A DNA stretch of 5,251 nt from JBGAWK01 sp044227665 (GTDB taxonomy: Bacteria > Bacteroidota > Bacteroidia > Chitinophagales > JADIYW01). Of the stretch, positions 1-5,251 are shown one piece after another. Under the pieces are notes generated by a model. The model was not told where the DNA came from and ran no database searches. It saw nothing but the letters and a program-made list of their open reading frames with translations. The DNA lies in assembly GCA_044227665.1 (NCBI GenBank), contig JBGAWK010000098.1, positions 1-5,251 on the forward strand. The letters are read 5' to 3'. The translations under genes and the position numbers were made by a program. How positions within the stretch are numbered: the stretch's first letter is position 1; each line of letters starts with the position of its first letter.

Positions 1-480
1 AGCCCCAGTATTACCATTATTTCCTCCTATACCAGGTGTAGTAGCGGATCCACCATTTCCCGCTACACTACAGCCAGACCTGCCGCAGCCACATACAAAT
101 CCAGAGACACAAGACCAACATCTGTTTGCTCCTCCACTACCACCAGGTGTTCCAGCGCCGCCGCCGCCGCCGCCGCCGGAAGAACAACATCCATAGCATC
201 CGCCACTGCCACCACCGCCGCCAGCACGAATTAAACCATAATTATATACGGTTATTGGAACAGAACCATTGGTAAGTATTGCATGACCGCCAGCACCACC
301 ATCCTGAGGATTATTGTCACCAGAACAAACTAAGTCCGACTCCTGTCCTCCTTGTCCTCCATTACCACCGCCGCCTAATATATTGCCATAATTATATAAT
401 ATAACCGTTGATCCAGTTGGCATTGTAGAAGCATTAAATCCAGAATTACCAGCTACGCCACTACCTCCTCCATTTCCATT
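1..480 (-). other. Gly/Cys-rich region of the fibre-like protein (residues 657-816), possible polyglycine adhesin fold
   Basis: By my count 56 of these 160 residues are glycine. Short beta-like strands alternate with glycine runs: YNYGNILGGGG at residues 685-695 and YNYGLIRAGGGGG at 735-747, after a related CVYINSGVTLQANGNGGG at 645-662. Nine cysteines are interspersed, five of them at residues 777-793 (CWSCVSGFVCGCGRSGC). Established comparison: tips of some T-even-like phage tail fibres (gp38 adhesins) pack glycine-rich segments as polyglycine II helices and expose variable loops for receptor binding. The resemblance here is in composition and repeat style only. Low-complexity structural glycine-rich protein is the main alternative. 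Confidence 0.55.
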
Positions 481-2448
481 GGCTTGTAATGTTACACCAC
501 TATTTATATATACACAATATCTCTGTGCTTTTGCACCACCAATGTATGAGTTCAGATTAAATCCTGTTTGATTAGAAGATATAATTACTACATTTTCACA
601 CCACTTACATAAGCTATTCCAAAAGCCATTTCCTCCTGCTGGAGTACTCTTTGTATCCCAAAATTCAATACAATCATTAGTGGTATTAAAAATCATCATG
701 CCCTCAGTTAATATGTTTCCCATACCATCTCTTTGTGTAGTTGTCATTCTGGGAGGTAGAAATCCTTTAGTAGTTGACTGCAAATCAAGAATTGCCTTTG
801 CATCTGGAGATCCATTTGTAGGCCCTGTTGTATTAGCAGATATTGCGACACCGCCACCATTGGCATTATCTACACTCATTAAGGAATTAGTTCCCGCAGA
901 GTTACCACCACCTTGATCTGTAAAAAATTTGACAGGCGCTCCATTAGTTGCGATTCTTATCCAGTTCCCTGGCACTTGGGAGTAAAGTCCTAAATCAGAA
1001 GTAACGGTTATAGCTGTTGGTGTTGTCGTATTAGCATACGTCTGAATTACACCATTTCTAACTGCCATCCTTCCATTTACATCGAGATCTTGAGCCACAG
1101 CGCCACTTGAAGGAACTTTTACTCCTACATTATTGCCCTGACTATTTAGTATCAATGGTTTGGAATTCCAAGATTGGATATATCTATTATTGGCATCAGT
1201 ACCTATTGTAAGATCCGTTGTACCACTTCTCATTATCCCCAATTGATAGGTATTAGCAGTAGCAGGTGTGGCATCTCCACTATTAATTGAAATTTTGTTT
1301 TCAGGGTTTGGGGTGCCAATTCCAACATAATCATTTGTGCCTACCACACTATTCTTTGTAGCAATTAAGGCAACATCGTTATCGCCTTCAACCCTAAAAA
1401 CATTATTATTATTGGCATCATTTACAACTACATCGCCCCCGGATGTAACTCTAATACGTTCATTTGTAGTGGCTACAGTTCCTGAGGTAACATTGGTTCT
1501 AATTACAAAATCTTGTGCATCATTTGTTCCTATATAGTTTGATGCTGCATTTGTGCCATAATTTCCTGTAGTCTCCCAAGCAATCTTACCCGCTGAGAAT
1601 CGCACCCAATTTGGTGAAACTGTAGTACCAGCATTGTAATAATATCCTGATATTACAGCTGTAGCTCCTGTACCCGCAGTATTAGAATTATATATTAATA
1701 GTGACGTAGCAGGAGTGGTAATAGTTGTGCCATCTGTGGTGCTGGTTAGCGCAACTCTAGGAATCAATATTCCTTTATTATTCGCGGTGACTTCAAACTT
1801 TGCAGAATTGTCGGCTGTAGCAGCACCAACAACTACTTTGTCGCCATTAGCAGCACTATTCGTTGTATTGAATAAATTGGCATCATCATCACCTACTATC
1901 TTAAATGTCCTCGTGCCACTTGAATTGTTTATGGTAACATTACCAGCAGCATCCACATTTAGCACGGAGCTTCCGGCATCTTGTAGATCAAAAGTGCCTG
2001 TACCGCTTAGATCTTGTATATAATTATAATTACCTTGTGTAAGCAATGTATTTCTAACTAATGTTCCTCCTAATTCTACATAAGGATCTGAAGCAGAAGC
2101 GTTTGGCGCAGTGGTAGAAATATTAATTCCATTTTGCACTTTTATTGTACCATTAGAAAGTTTAGTCCACAATATTCCGGTCCAATAATAGAAACCTTCA
2201 CCAAAGCCTCCAGTTATAGTAGCATTAGTATTATACACTACCATTCCGGCTGTATTTGTACCACCAGATAACCCAAAAGTGGAAATGTTAGATAAGGAAA
2301 CTCTAGGTATGAGGAGCCCTTTATTAGTAGAAACGATATCTAACATGGCAGAATTGTCTGGTGTATTAGTACCAATTCCCACATTCTGGGCAATTATGCT
2401 AGAACCCCAAAATAAAAAAAGTGCCAGTTGTAAAAATATTTTCTTCAT
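1..2448 (-). CDS. Secreted fibre-like repeat protein with Gly/Cys-rich C-terminal region (3' end outside window)
   Basis: The frame is open for 816 codons from ATG 2448-2446 to the left edge, with no stop seen; the C-terminus is missing. Residues 1-20 form a signal peptide (MKK, hydrophobic run, likely cleavage after SIIA before QNVGIGT), so the product is exported. Three modules of the Bacteroidota type SAxLDxxSxxKGxLxPR begin at residues 33, 215 and 551; the third continues with TTTQRDGM and a GMMIFNTTNDCIEFW stretch, a classic context for it. Residues 375-382 read VGIGTPNP and 454-459 read DLDVNG, as in tail-fibre-like proteins. From residue 657 the chain is about 35% glycine, and all 13 cysteines fall at residues 593-793. 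Start choice: TAA lies two codons upstream, and the ATG heads a good signal peptide. It follows the T9SS gene by 3 bp, so co-transcription is likely. The secretion route is unknown because any sorting domain would lie outside the window. A surface adhesin or fibre is inference; the gene being real is near certain. Confidence 0.93.
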   Translation of the reverse strand, partial: MKKIFLQLALFLFWGSSIIAQNVGIGTNTPDNSAMLDIVSTNKGLLIPRVSLSNISTFGLSGGTNTAGMVVYNTNATITGGFGEGFYYWTGILWTKLSNGTIKVQNGINISTTAPNASASDPYVELGGTLVRNTLLTQGNYNYIQDLSGTGTFDLQDAGSSVLNVDAAGNVTINNSSGTRTFKIVGDDDANLFNTTNSAANGDKVVVGAATADNSAKFEVTANNKGILIPRVALTSTTDGTTITTPATSLLIYNSNTAGTGATAVISGYYYNAGTTVSPNWVRFSAGKIAWETTGNYGTNAASNYIGTNDAQDFVIRTNVTSGTVATTNERIRVTSGGDVVVNDANNNNVFRVEGDNDVALIATKNSVVGTNDYVGIGTPNPENKISINSGDATPATANTYQLGIMRSGTTDLTIGTDANNRYIQSWNSKPLILNSQGNNVGVKVPSSGAVAQDLDVNGRMAVRNGVIQTYANTTTPTAITVTSDLGLYSQVPGNWIRIATNGAPVKFFTDQGGGNSAGTNSLMSVDNANGGGVAISANTTGPTNGSPDAKAILDLQSTTKGFLPPRMTTTQRDGMGNILTEGMMIFNTTNDCIEFWDTKSTPAGGNGFWNSLCKWCENVVIISSNQTGFNLNSYIGGAKAQRYCVYINSGVTLQANGNGGGSGVAGNSGFNASTMPTGSTVILYNYGNILGGGGNGGQGGQESDLVCSGDNNPQDGGAGGHAILTNGSVPITVYNYGLIRAGGGGGSGGCYGCCSSGGGGGGGAGTPGGSGGANRCWSCVSGFVCGCGRSGCSVAGNGGSATTPGIGGNNGNTGA
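157..177 (-). repeat. (GGC)7 trinucleotide tract encoding seven glycines
   Basis: Seven uninterrupted GCC units on the plus strand are read as seven GGC glycine codons (residues 758-764). The other glycine codons of this gene are mostly GGT and GGA, so a pure, GC-rich run in an AT-rich gene stands out. Length change by slippage would stay in frame and only lengthen or shorten a glycine run. Confidence 0.9.
199..525 (-). repeat. Degenerate strand-plus-polyglycine repeat, about three copies (residues 642-750)
   Basis: Three copies of the pattern hydrophobic strand, then Asn-x-Gly, then two or three residues, then a glycine run occur at residues 645-662, 682-698 and 732-750. The second and third share the exact core YNYG. 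Spacing between successive Asn-x-Gly sites is 37 and then 50 residues, because the intervening glycine loops differ in length. The protein-level repeat is seen directly; a structural role as stacked turns with glycine-rich loops is inference. Confidence 0.6.
601..2352 (-). repeat. Three copies of an SAxLD-KGxLxPR module in the fibre-like protein
   Basis: Copies lie at residues 33-96 (2161-2352), 215-284 (1597-1806) and 551-616 (601-798). Each starts with a core of 20 residues: SAMLDIVSTNKGLLIPRVSL, SAKFEVTANNKGILIPRVAL and KAILDLQSTTKGFLPPRMTT. Each continues after a short linker with a hydrophobic strand ending in Asn-Thr/Ser (MVVYNT, LLIYNS, MMIFNT). Each then has an aromatic patch (FYYW, YYYN, FWNS). 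This arrangement is widespread at the N-terminus of Bacteroidota secreted proteins; three copies in one chain suggests internal duplication. Confidence 0.8.
1291..1956 (-). repeat. Diverged internal duplication, offset 169 residues
   Basis: Residues 169-218 and 338-386 align almost without gaps. Shared positions include Gly169/Gly338, Phe182/Phe351, Gly186-Asp187/Gly355-Asp356, Leu192/Leu361 and Asn197-Ser198/Asn366-Ser367, then a V-x-V-G / V-G-I-G strand. I count 11 identities in the first 30 aligned positions. The second copy carries the canonical VGIGTPNP, whereas the first has the eroded form VVVGAATAD. A duplication of fibre-shaft-like units is the simplest reading. Confidence 0.55.
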
Positions 2449-2451
2449 ATA

Positions 2452-4221
2452 TTATTCTTTTACAATTTTAAAATTATAATTTGTCCCTTTAGTATTTATC
2501 TTTATAAAATAGGTACTAGAAGCAAGGTCTGAAATATCTATTTGCTCATTATTCTTATATCTTCTTACTATCTGACCTAAGTTGTCAAAAATTGACGCAC
2601 TCTCATAAGGTATAGAAGAAAATATCATTCCTGAAGTGGGGTTGGGATAAATGTTCAAGACTTCATCTTGTATTAATCTACCGGAAAGCACCTCCGAATA
2701 GGTGTAAGTATTATCATTATCTACCAATTTAAGCCTATAATAATAATTAGTATTTGCATATACATCTTTATCCCCATAATTGTAGTTAAGGTATTGTGAG
2801 GAATTACCGGCAGCTAATTCATTATGAATAGGATAAAATAATATTCCATCCATACTTCTTTCTAAGATAAACTCTTTGGCATTGCGCTGACTTTCTGTAG
2901 CCCATTGCAATAAAAAATACTGATTGTCAATGGGAGTAAGTGTAAATGAAACTAATTCTATGGGCAATAAAGTAAAAGGTATCAATACGCCATGCAATCT
3001 AAACTTTGAGAAACCCACCTGTGCTGATATTTTCTTAAAATTGCTTCTAGGACACACATAATATCCTGCTTGTGAATATGTAGGTGATTGCCATAATGTT
3101 GGCACTCCTGATGTTGTAGGAGTACCATCAGGAACTCCATTATGTGCCAACCATGTCATATACATTCCAGAATAAAGCGAACCACATACTGTAGGAACCA
3201 CACCACACAAAGCATCTCCTTCACATCCAGAAGTAGGGAATACTTCAATATCATAGTTGTAACTACCTGAAACATTATCTGATGTAACTGACCACTGATA
3301 TAGCTGATTACAACCTGTAACTTGTAACCTGTCTATAAATCCATCTGGAGAGCCTATACAATATACAAAACTGTCAATAGTGACATTATTAGTATCTACT
3401 TTTCCGACATCACAGTAAATGTATCCTGAATTGCCCATAGGCACTAAATTATTTGACTCCAAATACCCTAAAACTCCAGAAGAAGTAGGAGTTGCCGAAA
3501 AGTCCAATTGAAAGGCGTTCATACCGCCTATGGTATGATACGGGTCAATACCTACGGGAAAATAATAACTTCCTACTCTATCTACTGCTCTTCTTAGTTT
3601 GCCCTCTATAAAGTTATTTGTAGCACCTACAGTTGTAGAATAACCTATTAGTGCAGTTGGATTTGGATTTTTCAAAAATATCTCATTCCCATACTCTTGA
3701 CCATCATCATCATGGGTAATGGTATCTGTCCTTATAGTACCACTATTCCGCCAGCAAAGACTATTCTTTACTTCTACATTTTTGTCAATATCTACTGTGG
3801 AGTAATTAGTACTTGTTCTAGAAGGTTTAACAATTACTAAATTATAGAAATCATAATCATTACCTATAAAACTATTGGCAGTATTCCCTATAATCCTTTG
3901 CCTATATTTATTATATAAAACATCTGGTGTACCTGAATTTGCACCAACAAACACCTCATCCCCACTCGAAATAAGTTGAGAGCCATCGTTCTGTATCCAA
4001 TCTCCTGTAAGCTGAATTTCTCCACTATTTGTTAGAATACCCCCATTAGTATTTGAAAGTGTTCCCTTCACAAAAAGAGCAGGAGTAGTAGAAATATTTG
4101 CATCAATACTAGATACATCATTTACAGTTATGTTGACGCCATTATTAAAGAACTCATATTGACCATACACATGATTTTTAGCCAATATGAAGAGGAAAAA
4201 AAAATGTAAAAGTCTAATCAT
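2452..4221 (-). CDS. T9SS type A sorting domain-containing secreted protein
   Basis: This is a complete 589-residue protein. Residues 1-20 are a signal peptide (MIRLLHFFFLFILA, likely cleavage before QYEFF). Residues 50-93 are beta-repeat-like (VKGTLSN, LTNSGEIQLTGDW). Residues 121-225 follow a Bacteroidota surface-protein pattern: DFYNLVI, then NNFIEGKLRR (202-211), then YYFPVG (219-224). Residues 270-390 hold seven of its eight cysteines and match nothing I recognise. Residues 419-516 look like the fibronectin-III-like linker before sorting domains (LPIELVSF, LLQWAT, FILERSMDGILF, YYYRLKLVDND). Residues 521-589 are a type A sorting domain (LNIYPNPTSG, DISDLASSTYFIKI, ending FKIVKE), which directs passage across the outer membrane by T9SS and is then normally removed. 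The start is fixed by TAA two codons upstream. It is the first gene of the pair with the fibre-like protein 3 bp downstream. Binding target or enzyme activity is unknown; no catalytic motif is visible. Confidence 0.96.
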   Translation of the reverse strand: MIRLLHFFFLFILAKNHVYGQYEFFNNGVNITVNDVSSIDANISTTPALFVKGTLSNTNGGILTNSGEIQLTGDWIQNDGSQLISSGDEVFVGANSGTPDVLYNKYRQRIIGNTANSFIGNDYDFYNLVIVKPSRTSTNYSTVDIDKNVEVKNSLCWRNSGTIRTDTITHDDDGQEYGNEIFLKNPNPTALIGYSTTVGATNNFIEGKLRRAVDRVGSYYFPVGIDPYHTIGGMNAFQLDFSATPTSSGVLGYLESNNLVPMGNSGYIYCDVGKVDTNNVTIDSFVYCIGSPDGFIDRLQVTGCNQLYQWSVTSDNVSGSYNYDIEVFPTSGCEGDALCGVVPTVCGSLYSGMYMTWLAHNGVPDGTPTTSGVPTLWQSPTYSQAGYYVCPRSNFKKISAQVGFSKFRLHGVLIPFTLLPIELVSFTLTPIDNQYFLLQWATESQRNAKEFILERSMDGILFYPIHNELAAGNSSQYLNYNYGDKDVYANTNYYYRLKLVDNDNTYTYSEVLSGRLIQDEVLNIYPNPTSGMIFSSIPYESASIFDNLGQIVRRYKNNEQIDISDLASSTYFIKINTKGTNYNFKIVKE

Positions 4222-4234
4222 ACATTAAATGTAT
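4220..4234. repeat. 15-bp perfect palindrome overlapping the T9SS start codon
   Basis: The sequence ATACATT-A-AATGTAT has seven-base arms around one central base and includes two bases of the ATG of the T9SS gene. It could be an operator half-site pair, a weak hairpin at the start codon, or chance in AT-rich DNA. Confidence 0.5.
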
Positions 4235-4386
4235 AATAAAATTTTCAAAATGTAGAAAAAATGATTAAAATAATCTACAAATATCAAAATTTTGCTCTCT
4301 AAGTTAATTATTCCTAAGAATAACGAAGAAAAGTAACTTTATTCTCTTTTCTATCGTTAAAGCAGTAATTAGTATTTTTATAAAGC
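4222..4386. promoter_or_regulatory. Divergent intergenic region, likely carrying both promoters
   Basis: This 165-base AT-rich gap separates two genes transcribed away from each other, so both promoters should lie here. It holds several short perfect inverted repeats: 5-3-5 at 4263-4275, 6-4-6 at 4308-4323 and 5-1-5 at 4330-4340, plus six-base arms at 4251-4256 and 4274-4279. The pentamer CTAAG is repeated at 4299 and 4314. For the plus-strand gene the best match to the Bacteroidota -7 element (TAnnTTTG) is TAACTTTA at 4334-4341, without a well-spaced TTTG upstream, so I do not call it. Neither gene has a Shine-Dalgarno sequence here. Confidence 0.7.
4246..4281 (-). promoter_or_regulatory. 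Candidate Bacteroidota-type promoter for the T9SS / fibre gene pair
   Basis: Read on the minus strand, TTTG at 4281-4278 is followed after 23 bases by TACATTTTG at 4254-4246, close to the -33 TTTG / -7 TAnnTTTG consensus of this phylum. The spacing is at the long end and the -7 box is imperfect. It would give a leader of roughly 20 bases before ATG 4221. In DNA this AT-rich such matches are common, so this is a suggestion only. Confidence 0.25.
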
Positions 4387-5251
4387 GTGAAGAAATTCTT
4401 TTGGTTTTGTTCAGGTGTCAGCTCCGAATTATTGGCAAGGTGTCCTCAGTCCGAGCACAATAAGTACGTAGGTATCGGTGCGACCGTATTTTTTACAGCA
4501 TTATTGGCTACATTGTCTGGCGGATATGCACTATATACTGTCTTCGATAAGCTTATTCCTGCCACAGTATTTGGTCTTGTATGGGGGCTTTGTATTTTCA
4601 ACCTAGACAGATTTATAGTATCTACAATAAAGAAAGAAGGAAATTTTTGGCAAGAATTTAAGCAGGCTACGCCTCGAATTATTCTTGCTTTATTAATAGC
4701 CGTAGTCATTTCCAAGCCCTTAGAATTAAAAATATTTGAGAAAGAAATTATACAGACATTAGATAAAAAGAAAGCGGATTTGGCTATAATGCAGTACAAA
4801 CTTGCAGACCAAAAGTTTTATGAAATAGATTCTTTAAAAAATGAAGTTACAGTACTTAAAGAAGAGATTGCTGCAAAAACCGCTTACAGGGACACCCTAT
4901 ACCACAATATTATTGCAGAAGCTGAGGGTAGAAGTATTACCAATAAGATAGGCAAGGGACCCGTATATAAGGAGAAAAGAGAGCAGTTCGATAAGGCGGA
5001 AAGTGAGCTTAGGGACTTTAAGCAAGGCAATGAGGCACAGATAGCAGCACTTCAAGATAAGATTCATTTTTTAGATTCTATAAAAACGATGCAAAAGACT
5101 GGTCAGGAACAAAACATTGCCAACTATGATGGGTTGATGGCACGCTTGGACGCCTTGCAGCAGTTGCCTCAATTGCCAAGTATCTTTATCTTGTTACTAT
5201 TTATATGCATTGAGACTGCACCAATATTTGCGAAACTCCTAGCACCACGAG
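4387..5251 (+). CDS. DUF4407 domain membrane protein with central coiled coil (3' end outside window)
   Basis: GTG 4387 opens a frame of 288 codons to the right edge. It is the only sensible start: an in-frame TAA sits two codons upstream, and the product begins in the family's characteristic way (KKFFWFCSG, then CPQSEHNKYVGIGATV and TALLATLSGGYAL). Predicted membrane segments are at about residues 29-50, 57-80 and 97-112, the last leading into SKPLELKIFEKEI. Residues 115-258 are charged and heptad-like, a long coiled coil interrupted by GKGPVYKEK at 189-197. A fourth membrane segment at about 264-285 (IFILLLFICIETAPIFAKLL) follows. The layout of three helices, a soluble coiled-coil arm and a fourth helix is the DUF4407 (Pfam PF14362) layout as I know it. 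The family is common in Bacteroidota, and no biochemical function is established. Probably only a few tens of residues are missing. It is divergent from the surface-protein pair; shared control is possible but not shown. Confidence 0.92.
   Translation, partial: MKKFFWFCSGVSSELLARCPQSEHNKYVGIGATVFFTALLATLSGGYALYTVFDKLIPATVFGLVWGLCIFNLDRFIVSTIKKEGNFWQEFKQATPRIILALLIAVVISKPLELKIFEKEIIQTLDKKKADLAIMQYKLADQKFYEIDSLKNEVTVLKEEIAAKTAYRDTLYHNIIAEAEGRSITNKIGKGPVYKEKREQFDKAESELRDFKQGNEAQIAALQDKIHFLDSIKTMQKTGQEQNIANYDGLMARLDALQQLPQLPSIFILLLFICIETAPIFAKLLAPR

Noticed and set aside
155..178. GCC repeats as a CRISPR array or structural DNA element
   Set aside because: Three-base units with no spacers, sitting in frame inside a glycine-rich coding region; a microsatellite within a gene explains it.
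1..2448. A prophage tail-fibre gene
   Set aside because: The protein has a signal peptide and follows a T9SS cargo gene, with no phage structural, lysis or integration gene in the window; phage-like motifs alone do not make a prophage.
2440..2460. Terminator or independent promoter between the two minus-strand genes
   Set aside because: The gap is only 3 bp, and no hairpin followed by a T run was seen at the junction.
680..2479. Short plus-strand open frames at 680-916, 1337-1537, 1715-2023 and 2279-2479
   Set aside because: They lie opposite the continuous minus-strand frame 1-2448, have no family signature, and are hydrophobic or Pro/Thr/Ser-rich in the way antisense reads of Gly/Asn/Thr-rich genes are.
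4334..4341. TAACTTTA as the -7 box of the DUF4407 promoter
   Set aside because: It lacks the final G of TAnnTTTG, and the nearest upstream TTTG (4291-4294) is about 39 bases away, too far for the usual spacing.
4446..4799. Minus-strand open frame of 117 codons
   Set aside because: It is the antisense shadow of the DUF4407 gene, whose plus-strand product matches its family from the first residues.

Overview
The window looks like AT-rich Bacteroidota DNA. One protein ends in a type IX secretion (T9SS) type A sorting domain. A second carries the VGIGT / SAxLD / KGxLxPR modules common in secreted proteins of this phylum. None of the three genes has a convincing Shine-Dalgarno sequence, which also fits. 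I cannot narrow the organism further. Coding density is high, and the only non-coding stretch of any size is about 165 bases.

Layout. Positions 1-2448 (minus strand) hold the first 816 codons of a large secreted repeat protein whose 3' end lies beyond the left edge. Positions 2452-4221 (minus) hold a complete 589-residue T9SS cargo protein directly upstream of it. The two are separated by 3 bp, lie in the same reading frame, and were probably transcribed together from the intergenic region 4222-4386. That region is AT-rich, rich in small palindromes and probably carries both divergent promoters. Positions 4387-5251 (plus) hold the first 288 codons of a DUF4407-type membrane protein that runs off the right edge.

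How the genes may work together (inference). The minus-strand pair looks like a surface module: a T9SS-exported beta-rich protein co-expressed with a fibre-like protein. The latter has repeated modules and then a stretch of about 160 residues that is roughly one third glycine and rich in cysteine. Its pattern of short beta strands followed by polyglycine runs recalls the glycine-rich receptor-binding tips of some phage tail-fibre adhesins. DUF4407 has no assigned function, and its divergent position does not by itself link it to the pair.

The least conventional part of the window is the Gly/Cys-rich region at 1-480 (with an in-frame (GGC)7 tract) and its tight pairing with a T9SS protein. I see no RNA gene, CRISPR array, insertion sequence or defence locus.
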